From NCBI RefSeq assembly GCF_011386835.1, contig NC_088792.1:218956394-219020393 (forward strand): 64,000 nt of DNA, written 5' to 3'. This document shows positions 1-10,403 of this stretch, piece by piece; the first letter of the stretch is position 1; every line of letters begins with the position of its first letter. Origin of the DNA: Chrysemys picta bellii. Taxonomy: Eukaryota; Chordata; Testudines; Emydidae. Made by a program: the position numbers and the translations under genes. Under the pieces are notes generated by a model that worked only from the letters and a program-made list of their open reading frames with translations, did no database searches and was not told the DNA's origin.

Positions 1-1745
1 AGTATCAGCAGCGCTGAGATCCCCAAATGGATTTTTCTTGCAGGACATGGGGGCATACACTGCTTTGCAATTGCAGTGTCATTCAAGAGTGCTGGGCTGT
101 TGATGTTGCCTCTCTTCAACTATAGAAAACTATGCTGAGGATTTGAAGCATTGTGTTTGAAAAAAATACTCTTCATGTTTAAATATGGATTTAGCAAACA
201 AGATGAGCAATTGCCAGGCCAATTGAAGTCAATGGGAGTTTGAATGTGCGTGGCTCCTCGCAAGATCAGGCCTATACAGTATATAAGAGAAAACATTGTT
301 TAAAAGTTAATGAAACAACCTTGTAAAAATGATGCTGGTGTGGTTGGGCAGATCTTACAAGGTTTGGAATTTGGGTTCTGTTAGGAGTTGGGATGCTCAT
401 CAGAAGATTGTTCTGAAAGAATCATGAGAACAAGCTTGATTTCAAGATTGCCAGTACTTCCCACTTCTGGTAGGATTGGAAATATCAGAAGCATAGCCTT
501 TTTTGTGGCATTCTATTAATCCTGCATCTGGTATTAGGAAGTGCAGGGGGAAAAAGGTGAGGGTGAATTTACCGAACTTTTTAAACTTTGATAAAAGTTT
601 GGTTCAATTTGGGGAAAAGATTGAGTGGTTCTTGTTTTTCATTTTTAGGAAGAGGAGGAGGATTTCCTTCCCAGGAGGCTACATTGTAAAGCCTTTTTAT
701 TTTACATGCAAAATTCCTCTGAGCAGACATTGAATAAGTGAAGAAGAATGAGATTTTACCAAAGCCGCAGAATTCATTTGAACTCTGCCAGGTGTTTGGC
801 TGTAAGATTGTGAGGTCCCCTTTTTAACAGCTCATATACTTTATAAATAATACATGAAGTGTTTCATTATCTTACACACTGTAGTTGGCACACATCTGTT
901 TGCAGACAGAGAGTGATGGCTTACAGTATTTGCTGATTCCATATTTTGTTGTTGCCATGAAATGATGTGTGGCGTACGATAAGACAAGTATTCTAGGATG
1001 AAAGTCACTAGAGAAGGGCAAAATATAATAAATACTTTCAGGTCAGTGGTAAGTAGAACCATAAATTATTAAAGTAAGAACAGTGTTTTGCCTTTGCCCT
1101 TGCTCCCATAAATGTAGGAGTGCTTGAGTTAAAGAAGAAACTCCATTTATTCTTAGTCCACCCATTGTGCATAAGTAGTACACACCACAGATGATCATGA
1201 AATAACTTTTTTGAGACACCTAAATTACCTAGCCTCTGAGTGATTCAAGGTCCACATTTCAGACCCACAGGGTCACATTTTCAAGAACTGGAGGCCAAGT
1301 TGCACAACCTCCCTCTCCCAAAACACCAACTAACCGCCAATATGTGTAGCCACATTTGTGTTCATAAATCAGGTAACTGAACATGCAAATTGGTATTTAA
1401 AAGCATAATGCAAGATTTTGTGGATGAAAAGGGCAGGTGCAAGCATTTTTAGACGTGATTTTAGCAATGTAGCTCTTCATATTACTTTTCTGTATTTTAT
1501 TAATTTTAAGCTTTTTGAATTTAAACACTCTAAGAACTGGGTTCCACTGTTTCTCATTAAGGCATGTGCTTAACTGCTTTGCTAAATAGGCATGGATTTA
1601 GGCACGTACTTAAGGATTTTGCTGGACCAGGGCCTAAATTAGTGAGGAAAAATGACTCACTAGGGGATAGAGGATGGGAATTGGAGCCATTGATTGAACA
1701 CATAACACAAAGGCAGTCCATGCCCCAGAGAGCTTCTGATCTAGT
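1..1745. other. Noncoding DNA, no gene seen
   Basis: No credible coding region. Two short stretches look like fragments of old amniote palindromic repeats: about 205-275 (a 'gaagtcaatgggagt' phrase followed by 'gatcaggcc') and about 1545-1640 (phrases built on 'tgcttaa' and 'gctggaccagggcc'). The rest is AT-rich unique sequence with no recognisable structure. Confidence 0.5.
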
Positions 1746-1753
1746 ATCTAGAC

Positions 1754-2040
1754 CAGTGGTGGGCAACCTGCAGCCCGTGGGCCGCACGCAGCCCATCAGG
1801 GTAATCCACTGGCGGGCCACGAGACAGTTTGTTTACATTGACCGTCTGCAGGCACGGCCTCCCGCAGCTCCCAGTAGCTGCGGTTTGCCTTTCCCGGCCA
1901 ATAGGAGCTGCTGGCCGGGAACGGGAAACCAGGGCTACTGGGAGCGGTGGGTAGCCATGCCAATGTAAACAAACTGTCTCATGGCCTGCCAGCGGATTAC
2001 CCTGAGGGGCCACATGCGGCCCGCGGGTTGCCCACCACTG
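1754..2040. mobile_element. hAT-like nonautonomous element (MITE), family A, copy 1
   Basis: A 287-bp element with inverted ends, CAGTGGTGGGCAAC at the left and its complement at the right. The flanks carry an 8-bp duplication with one mismatch (atctagac at 1746-1753, atctagat at 2041-2048). An 8-bp duplication and CAG-type ends are the mark of hAT transposons. Much of the element is self-complementary, so the open frames inside are not genes. It needs a transposase in trans. A second copy lies at 24076-24434. Confidence 0.85.
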
Positions 2041-2048
2041 ATCTAGAT

Positions 2049-4305
2049 AGTATGCAAAAGGTGACTAAAGACACAAATAGGGGTAGTGAAGGAAATGGGA
2101 GATCAAGGTAATTGTAGAGATTGGTGCATTTGTATAAATTAGCCAAAGTGGCTACTGTAATCATAGATGGTCACCAACACCAAATAAATTATTCCTTTTT
2201 AATACCCATTCTCTCCTCTGGTGAAACAGAACATTTTATACATTCTATTCTCAATATTTCCTGCTGTCAGAGAAACAACAGGCAGGGCACAGGTGAAAAA
2301 GTGCTAATTCTCTGGCATATAGTAGTTTATCTGAGGAATATGGTGAAATTTCACCTTGCAACAAATGTAAGGCTTCTTGTGATGATGCTTTCATGATGAC
2401 ATTTACTCTCTAAGAACTGGGAGGAGGGTCATCAACTAATTTGTGAGGCCTCTCCATGGTAATGATGCTAACTCCATAGCAGCAGGACTGGAAGAGCCCT
2501 ATGGAGCCCAGTTTGTGCTTCTGCACTGTCACTTTATTGTCACTGGAGGCTGAAAGAAGCATCCTTCTCCTGTCAGTTTCACTGGGAGTAGGTATCTTTC
2601 CATCCACACAAAGGCCTTGTAGGCATTTAGAGCCAGTGACTCCATTGGGACAACTCACATTAGTAAGGACTACTTCTGAGAGTCAGCTTTGGTCTGACTG
2701 GGTCATCATCAAGGACACTGCTGCATGGACACTGATTACATGAAGTGGTTGGTTGCCCTGTTTGTCCTTGCAGCAGTTTAGTATAGTATAGCAACACTTT
2801 TTGTGACAACTGATGCATCCATAAGAACACACCTTACATCCATCTATTTCAACCAGTCACTTTTGGATTTCTGAAGCATCTATCCAGTAGTACCTAACTA
2901 ATTGCTCTTGAACACATGGTAATAATGAATGCATTACATGCTTGGACAACTAATACTGACTTTTGAACAGACACTGAAAGACATGAACATGATAACTTAC
3001 GTCATTCAGTACTGTGCTTAATTTGAACTATTGACCAAAAGGGGAGAGAGACTGCCAATTCTTTGAGCCATTTCTCCCCACCCCAAATTTAATTTAAAAA
3101 AATGCCTGTAAGAAAACACTGAGCAATTATATAATCTAAAAGGTTGGGGATTTAATCAAATACTCTATTTGTTTTGGCTCTGCTCTGTCTTAAAAGTGAA
3201 TCTGATAAAACCCTCAAGGTAAATTTTCTAATAATGTGCAAGTGCACCTTGCATTGATGCTAATGGTAATCCCTGAATCCTAACTGCATAAAAAAATCTG
3301 TACTAATTTAGAGCAAGCAGTTCTGATTTTAGGTGAAGGTAACAAGAATCTGAGGCATAATTTCAATGGTCTTTCTCCTAAAAAGTCAGACTTAGCAATG
3401 AAGTGACTGAAAATAAATTCCTCTTATTTTGAATTTTAACCTGGAGAAAATTATTGATTGAGTCACATACTGCCCTTAACAAAGCATCCATTGCGGTGTC
3501 AGCAGAATTTGCATGTTTTGTTAGAAAAAGGTATATACCTAGAAAGAAAATGGGGACAGACTCTTAGTTATGGCAATACTAAAAGGCATTGCTACAAAAC
3601 CATTATCTTTTATATCGCTATTACGAACTTGGCACGCATTGTTTGTGCTCAAAATTTAATTTCCTTGGTTTTGTATTTTTACAGTCCTAAAAATCTGCCA
3701 TATATCCAAGAATGAATCCAGGCAATTTAAGATAATCTCATAAACTTTAAAATTTAATATCTTGAGTGAAAAATAGCTAGAAAACAGAACATTTGTATCA
3801 GCATTTTATTTATTATAGTGACTATTCTCTCAATATATGCACTTGGCTCCCCATTGTCATTCATGGGAATAACGTATGCTGAAATACAGCAGAATTCAAC
3901 TCTTATTAGCAGAGCTAGCGGTACTATCATTGTGCTCTGCAGATAAGATATTTCTTTTAAAATACTTTTTCAGAAGCTCCATTTATAAATTTTATTACCT
4001 AGATTTCATGTCCATTACCTTATATTAATATATTATCCAATATAGAGGTTTTGAAGACTGCAATATGCTGTATAACATCCTCTGTGTTCTCAATAAACCT
4101 AAAATTTCTCATAGCAACTTCTTTTACTGAAATGCAATGGGAAATATATCTGACTTTTACTATTTCTTTAATTAAATGGTCTGGACCACTATTAGCATTG
4201 CAGTGTTATTAATTCTTTTTGGCCTCTGATGCTAACACTAACACTCTGAAGCAGGCCAGGACCACCTGGGTTGCAGGGTCTAATACATGATGACCTTCCA
4301 ATCCT
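2049..4305. other. Noncoding DNA, nothing recognised
   Basis: About 2.2 kb of AT-rich sequence. Open frames are short and none resembles a known protein family. I see no repeat structure I can name. Confidence 0.5.
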
Positions 4306-4310
4306 ACATC

Positions 4311-4532
4311 TGTAATGATCTTGGGGTTCATTAAATAACAAGCCAGTTAATGAGAAAGGAATAAAACTCTAATAAAACAAACTGGAGAGCTTCTGTAGTG
4401 AACTGCTGCACACAGTCATGCGGGGTTCCCAACCCCTACCTCTAAAGCACATCTCCAAATCCCTATGTTCATAATACTGTCCTTATGAGGGAATGTCTCT
4501 AATTTATAATCTCCTACAAACATATCTCTACA
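4311..4532 (-). repeat. 3' LTR of the Gypsy element
   Basis: 222 bp, starting TGTAATGATC and ending CTCTACA on the plus strand, so it carries the usual TG...CA ends. It aligns along its length with 8790-9001: shared phrases include 'aactggagagcttctgtag', 'tgctgcacacag' and 'ctatgttcataatactgtcc'. Several small indels separate the two. Confidence 0.88.
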
Positions 4533-4543
4533 TCTTCCTTCTT
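4533..4543 (-). other. Polypurine tract of the Gypsy element
   Basis: On the minus strand the 11 bases directly before the 3' LTR read AAGAAGGAAGA, an unbroken purine run. This is the place and composition of the primer for plus-strand DNA synthesis in LTR retrotransposons. Confidence 0.75.
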
Positions 4544-4939
4544 ATATAAAAATAGTTAGTTGTTAACTCTTATTAGATATTTTTTTCTTTATGTATATAA
4601 CACATACGTCAAATTCTTAACCAATATAGTATATTTTCATAAACCCCAAATGTCAACTACCTAGAGAGGAGAATGTATCAGAACATCACTCTTGAATGAG
4701 TCTTTGCCACTCACTTTCCTCAAATTCCACTTCTCCAGGCAGGTTAGCAAGTCTCTGAGACTTTCAGGACGTTTAATTTCCTGCTCTGATCATCTTAGTA
4801 TCAGTCTTTCATTAGAGTCTGGATTGTTCTCTTGTTCCGTGACAGTTTCTCCTTTGTGCGTTGATAAAGGATCAGTCAGGTGGGAAATGCTAGAGTCCAC
4901 ATCTACTATCAGAGTTGAAATTTTCTGGGATTACTTGTA

Positions 4940-5915
4940 AATCCCTTTGATTACATCAAAATGTGTCCCTTTGGTCTGTCTGGACTGGGCAATGTAAGAC
5001 CATGGATGCAGCTGTTCTTTAATGGCACCTCTTTGGCCCCAAGTATTAGAGGTCTGATTCCTCAGGCACGCTCTATCACCAGGGTTAAGAGATGGGAGAT
5101 CCAGGCCCTTTTGTCAAAATAATATTTCTGCTTCTATCTCTGATTTTCTTTCATCTTCCATATGGTTACATTGTTATGAGATTTCAGCAAATTATCAGTA
5201 ATTGGTAAAATAGATCGGATCCTTCTTCCCATTAACAGCAGAGCTGGAGAAAAGCCATTCTCCAGGGGTGTACTTTGGTATACCAGTAACGCTTTATACA
5301 AATCACCCCCACTGTCAAAATTCTTTTTCACAAGGGTCTTTACTGTCTGTATAGATCTTTCCACAAGTCCTTTTGATTGGGGGTAATTCGGACTTGATGT
5401 TCTGTGATGAAAATCCCAATCTATGTCAAATTGTCTAAAATCTGCACTGAAAAACTGTGGCCCATTATCGTTAAAAGACTTCATCTGGAATTCCATGTCT
5501 GGAGAAGATTCCCTTCATGCCGGCTATCATTGACTTACTATTAGTACTATGCAGAGTGCAAATTTCTGGATACAGAGAATAATAATCGGTGACTATTAAA
5601 TAATCCTTTGATCGCCAGATAAATAAGTCAGTGGCGACCTTCTCATAATGCCTTTGTGGAACTGGATGAGGTCTCAGTGGCTCTGTCTGTTGCCGTGGCT
5701 TTTATTTCAAGCAGGAAAAGCAGTTTCCTACCACATTTGTGATGTTGTGATTGATCCACAGCCAGTGCTACATCTCTTGTGCTTGTTTGCCATTCTCAAT
5801 TCCTAAGTGACCTTATGGATCTTCTGTAGCATTTCCTTTCAAGGGCTCATTGGAATTACAACCTTACTGCCCTTGAAAATCACCCCATCTGTCACATTAA
5901 GTTCATGTCTGCAGT
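4940..5915 (-). pseudogene. Gypsy integrase, broken
   Basis: Integrase joins the retrotransposon cDNA to chromosomal DNA. The clearest part is an open frame at 5134-5496, with the catalytic-core phrases NDNGPQFFS, HHRTSSPNYPQS and KGLVERSIQTVK; the Asp and Glu positions of the D,D-35-E motif fall in these. Upstream (about 5500-5915) the frame holds the remains of the N-terminal part with many stops. Downstream (about 4940-5110) a LNPGD phrase and a PWSYI phrase resemble the C-terminal module found after the core in Gypsy integrases. No frame spans the domain. The family assignment is firm; activity is not possible. Confidence 0.85.
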
Positions 5916-5916
5916 T

Positions 5917-6400
5917 TCAATAGTCTCTTATACATGGACAGCAACTGCTTATTTCTTCAGGCCACCTTTTAATGATCACTTCTTTAAGGATTCCCAACGA
6001 TTCATCTTTCTCCATTTCCTCTCTTCTTTGTTGCAGTTTCCAGTTAGCTATGGGAATTGACTTTACAATCAAATCTACATAGGCTTGCATCTCTGTCTCT
6101 AAAGTCTTTTCTGTTTTTTTGGGAGCCACTGCTCTGGAAAATGCATCTGCACTGAACATGAATTTACCAGGCATGTAGGTCACAACCAAATCATACTTTT
6201 GCAGCTTTATCATCGTTCTTTGAATCATTAAGGTACAGTCATTTAGCGGTTTGCTAAATAACGCTATCAGGGGCTTGTGGTCTGTTTCAACTTCCATTTT
6301 CTATCCATAAATATACTGATTGAATCCCTCACAGGCAAACAATATTCCTAAAAGCTCCTTTTCGATCTCTACATATATGGTTTCTTCCTTAGTCAGTGAT
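5917..6400 (-). pseudogene. Gypsy RNase H, broken
   Basis: RNase H removes the RNA strand during reverse transcription. The open frame 5917-6297 shows VETDHKPLIALF near its start and KFMFSADAFSRA in its first half, matching the T-DHKPL and DALSR-type motifs of Gypsy RNase H. The region upstream to about 6400 continues the domain with in-frame stops. The frame then runs into the linker before integrase and stops at 5917. It sits directly between the reverse transcriptase and integrase remnants, as expected. Confidence 0.85.
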
Positions 6401-6588
6401 TTGGGTACATAAACTACTATTTGCCAACACTCCTCATGCTTCTGTAAAATCACTGCACTTTACCCAGACTGTGAAGTATCTGCTGAGATTTTAATAGGCC
6501 TTCCAGGTGCATAAAACTTCAACACTGGTTCTTGTATAAGTTGTTGTTTTAAATGATCCCATGATTTCTCCTGTTCTGTATCCCAATA

Positions 6589-7393
6589 TCATTCATTTTT
6601 ATTCTCTAGGAGTTTTCTCATAGCTGCTGCTTTGGTAGGTAGATTAGTTATGAATTTTCCAAGATAATTAACCATTCCAAGGAACCGCTGGACATCTTTC
6701 TTTGACTGGGGATGTGGCATCATTTCAATTGCTGAAATTTTCCTCTTATCAGATTTTACATCTTTGTGGGAAATAATGTCCCCAACAAAAGTCAGTTCTG
6801 TAACTCCTAAAAACACATTCCTACCTATTTAGTTTGAGGTTTGCCACACTAGTTGCATCCAGGGCTTCCTGAAGTCTATGATCATGTTTCTCTTTCGTTG
6901 AGCCCCAGATGATGATGTTATCCATTGAAGTGTGAACTCCATTAATATGTTCATAGATCATATGTATGTTTTTGTGGTACACTTCAGGTGCTGAAGCTAT
7001 GCCGAAAGGTAAGCGTAAGAATCTGTATCTTCCAAACGGAATATTAACTGTGTATAGTTTTGAGCTTTCTTCCACCCAATTTACTGAAATATTGAGCATT
7101 TGCAAATTGAGCCATAATCTCTTCTCTGGTTGGTAGTTTGAAATGTTCTTTTTATAGCCTTATTAAGGTCTCTGGGATCTATGTATATGCATAGTTGACT
7201 GTTACTTTTCATCTGTGATGACTAGGGAGCTCACCCATTCTGTTGGCTCTTCAGTTTTTTTCATTGCTTCCATCCTTGCAGACTCAGCCTTGATTTTATC
7301 ACGGAGTGCAAATGGTACCTTTCTACATGGATGGATAACTGCAGGGACCTGCTTGTTTATCCAGATTGTATGTTCACCCTGCAAGCAACCCAA
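6589..7393 (-). pseudogene. Gypsy reverse transcriptase, broken
   Basis: Three frame segments make up the domain: 7202-7393 (N-terminal part, with EPTEWVSSLVI), 6821-7105 (palm, with FGRYRFLRLPFGIASAPEVY and SMDNIIIWG) and 6589-6816 (thumb and connection, with ELTFVGDIIS and DVQRFLGMVNYLGKFI). These are hallmark Gypsy phrases. The catalytic box, normally two adjacent aspartates, reads MDN here, so the second aspartate is lost. Gaps between the segments hold stops and frameshifts. The original function was copying the element's RNA into DNA. Confidence 0.9.
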
Positions 7394-7406
7394 TCCTTGA
7401 AACAGG

Positions 7407-7955
7407 TCATGTTATTCCTGAAAAGAGTGTCTTATAGCCAGGTTCACTATGATTTTGTAGTGAAAGCACCCATTTTACCAGATTGAGTTTCTCACATGCA
7501 TCTAGGCCTAAAATTGGTGTCACCTCCTTTGACACTATAATGAACGGGAGCCTGTACATGATGTTTTTATGATTGATGCTAGCAATGCATCTCCGCTTCA
7601 TTGATATATTTGTTCCAGAATAACCAGTTACTTTTATTTTTGTTGGTTCCAATTTTGGTCTCATTTTCAGTTTCTCATAATCTTGTTCAGACAGAACCTG
7701 AGCTTCTGTGTCCAGTTTCAGGGGAATAACTGTTCCATTCACTGTCATAGGCAGTATCCAGTCCCTCTCATCAGGCTTGCTAGATCCCAGTATGTCTATG
7801 AAAAACTCCTCAACCAGATCGTTTTTAACTGAATGCACTTGACTTTTCTGCATTTGGGATCTGCGGCATTTTGCAAAATTATTTTCCCCACTTTTATTAA
7901 AGTTTCCCAAAGGCAACACACTATTACGGGCCATGCTGTGATCCACACCTTCCAC
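7407..7955 (-). pseudogene. Gypsy aspartic protease region
   Basis: An uninterrupted 182-codon frame. It contains TVIPLKLDTEAQ, which corresponds to the retropepsin active site normally reading D-T/S-G-A, and further on EVTPILGLDACEKLNLV, the second conserved block of this protease family. The active-site glycine is replaced by glutamate (DTE), so the enzyme would not work. The N-terminal third is probably the end of gag or a linker. Its place just before reverse transcriptase fits the Gypsy order. In the active element the protease cuts the gag-pol polyprotein. Confidence 0.82.
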
Positions 7956-7959
7956 ATGA

Positions 7960-8570
7960 CCATCTGTACCCAGTCTTCCCCTTAGCAGTGGTCTTCATAG
8001 AGAGTGGTTCCACTATTTGATTTGACCTATTCAGGCTATATTCTTTTGTACTTATTACATGGATAACCTTTTCTGGTGAATTCTTTGGCTTGTGCTTCCA
8101 CAGTTTCTGCGGCCCTGCATATTTGGAGAGCTTTTTCTAAAGTTAAGTCTCCTTCGTGGAGCAGTTTCTCTCTCTTAACACATTGTCTTTAATGCCACAA
8201 ATGATTCTCTCTGGCCAGAAACCCTGTCAGCTCACCAAAGTGACAGGTTTTACTGAGTTTCCTTAATTCTGTGACATATTACCATATGATATCATCAGTT
8301 TTTTGCATGCATGTAAAAATGTGCGTCTCTCAAAGGTTTCATTCCTTTTTGGCATGCAATGTTCCTCAAATTTAGTCAGTATTTTACTTAACTTCATGCT
8401 TTCAGCTTCTTCAAACTTAAAGTTGTTATAAATATCTAATGCTTCCTCCCCAACAACATACAAAAAGATTGATGATCTCACTTTATCATTTTTCTCCTGT
8501 GCCCCTCTGACTGCTAAATATAATTCAAATCTCTGATTTTTTTCTAGTTGTCTGCAACATTGCCTGACAA
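7960..8570 (-). pseudogene. Gypsy gag, broken
   Basis: The nucleocapsid precursor region between the primer binding site and protease. The clearest frame is 8263-8481, with GEEALDIYNNF and KLSKILTKFEEHCMPKRNETFERRTF, a phrase typical of the gag of one vertebrate Gypsy group. The rest is interrupted. No zinc knuckle could be read with confidence. Confidence 0.75.
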
Positions 8571-8778
8571 TTGCAGACTGGAAAGAGGTTGCAACATGTC
8601 CATTTTTGGCTTTTATTCCCCCTTCTAGTCAAGCTACTATTGTGCTCACCAAATACAGGCAAAAGCCTCTGTGCCTGGTGCTCCATGTGGTTCTCGGGTG
8701 CCTCCCTTTGTCTCTGCTTTCAGTTGCAAACACAGGAGTTAACTTCAAAATCACTGCAGTTTCCTTCTCATTCAGCAA

Positions 8779-8789
8779 TTCTGACACCA
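8779..8789 (-). other. Primer binding site, tRNA-Leu type
   Basis: On the minus strand the 11 bases directly after the 5' LTR read TGGTGTCAGAA. This is complementary to the 3' end of tRNA-Leu (…TTCTGACACCA). A tRNA primer bound here starts minus-strand DNA synthesis. Confidence 0.75.
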
Positions 8790-9001
8790 TATAACAATCT
8801 TGGGGTTTATTAAATAACAAACCAGTGAATGAGATAGTAATAAAACAAACTGGAGAGCTTCTGTAGTGAGCTGCTGCACACAGCCATATAGTATTCCCAA
8901 CACCCACCTTCAGGGCCCATCTCCAAATTTCTATGTTCATAATACTGTCCCTTATGAGGGAGCATCTTTAAATTATCATCTTCTACAAACATATCTTTAC
9001 A
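8790..9001 (-). repeat. 5' LTR of the Gypsy element
   Basis: 212 bp, paired with 4311-4532. Its inner end has decayed from the expected TTACA to TTATA on the minus strand, while the outer end keeps the TGTAAAG start. The adjacent primer binding site marks it as the 5' LTR. Confidence 0.87.
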
Positions 9002-9006
9002 ATATC

Positions 9007-10340
9007 CTGCCGCCCTGCTGATGAACTGAGTTTTTGGACTTAGTTTGGGTTTATTTATGAATGAGCCTTTTTTAATAAATAAAAAGTCAAAGAAGTAAAT
9101 CAGCACAGATCCCGCTGAATCTTCCCAACTCTAGTTTTAAATTAATTATTGGGGCATGGCCTCTTTTGGGAAAGGTGTTTTGTATTTGCTATTAAGAATA
9201 GGTGTGAGAGAATTCCATTTAGAATGGAAAATTGTTTTTTTTTTTTTCCTTTTCCTTTGCCTTGCAGTTCCTGATATCCTCCACCACTCAGGAATTTTGC
9301 AATTCCCAATTCTTATAAATGTAAGTGCATCTTCCTTTTATTACGTAGTTACAATCCTACATCTTTACTCAGCCCTTCCTCAGGCAAAAGCACTACTAAC
9401 TTAATAGGGGGTTTAAGCAAGACCTCTGGGATTTGGCCCATGCTCTCTTGGTATGAGAAGTTCAGCTGAAAGCACTGAGTTTCTTCTCCAGGTCTTGATC
9501 CAAAATTTTAACCAGGATCCCCTTTTCACTGGCCCCCTTCCCATCAACAGGTCCAGGTGGTCCCCTTGCATTTTGCTTTATTCTAGGGGCCTCCTCTCCC
9601 AATAACTTTGGGTGCTGATCAGGCTGGTTCCACCCTCCATTATTCAGGGGGCTGACAAGGAAAGTCCCACTTTCCTTCAAATCTGCAGGAAAAATCTTCT
9701 GAGGTACATGCAGCCTCTCTGTCTCAGAGTTGAGGTGTGGGACATCTAGTCAGGCTTGGGCTGTTGCACTGCCACCTGAGAGATGCTCTTCTTATCCTGA
9801 CAGAATCAACTGGGAGGAGATGTCTTCTCCATACATACATGAATGTGTGTGTATATATATAAATATGAAAATGAGACCCCAGGCTGGGTTCTAGCAAGCT
9901 TCTCCTTAAAACGCTGACTTCCATGCTGATGTTCCTTGAATGCAGCAGTATGCCTGTTCTGCAGGTGTTGGCGAAAACAGCTCTGCAGTGCAAGGAACGT
10001 GCCTTACTCTGTTATGAAAAAGTGCTGTATACATTTACAGTACCCTATAAATGATTAATAACACTGGTCTACAATTTTTGAGAAGTCGTCTGCTTAAGAG
10101 ATAAAATGTGCTATTTATTATGTATTTTGATGTGCTGAATTCAAATATGACAATTAAAACAACTGATTGGCTACTGTTTCTAAGATATTTAAGTTTTTAC
10201 ATTTTATGTCTATGTATATTGTGTAGATAGAGTTTTAATCGTAAATTGTAAACCTAGGTCTTTTCATGTGTTTATGGTTGCTTTACATGATAATATTTCA
10301 CCTGTCCTGTTTATGTAACACTTTAAAAATCAGCAAAAGG
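9007..10340. other. Noncoding DNA
   Basis: No credible gene. A T-rich run lies at about 9232-9250 and a short (TG)n/(TA)n tract at about 9845-9865. The minus-strand frame 9462-9680 is open but resembles nothing I know. Confidence 0.45.
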
Positions 10341-10355
10341 GTTATATAAATAAAA

Positions 10356-10361
10356 TTTATT
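10356..10361 (-). terminator. AATAAA polyadenylation signal
   Basis: On the minus strand an AATAAA hexamer lies about 45 bases past the stop codon of the decayed gene at 10404-12064, a sensible spacing for its 3' untranslated region. Confidence 0.45.
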
Positions 10362-10403
10362 ATGAAACAAAAGGCAAAAAACTATTCTATACATAGTTTA
10401 GTC

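Larger units (their letters stand above)
4311..9001 (-). mobile_element. Complete but inactive Ty3/Gypsy LTR retrotransposon
   Basis: A 4.69-kb element on the minus strand with all structural landmarks. Two LTRs (4311-4532, 8790-9001) are direct repeats of each other. An 11-nt primer binding site lies next to the right-hand (5') LTR and a polypurine tract next to the left-hand (3') LTR. A 5-bp target duplication flanks it with one mismatch (acatc 4306-4310, atatc 9002-9006). Inside, read on the minus strand, come gag, aspartic protease, reverse transcriptase, RNase H and integrase, the order that defines Ty3/Gypsy. Every domain is broken by stops or frameshifts and key catalytic residues are changed, so it is a dead insertion. 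LTR divergence suggests an old one. Confidence 0.92.

Noticed and set aside
1557..2013. Open frames on both strands around 1.6-2.0 kb
   Set aside because: The reading comes from the self-complementary hAT-like element at 1754-2040.
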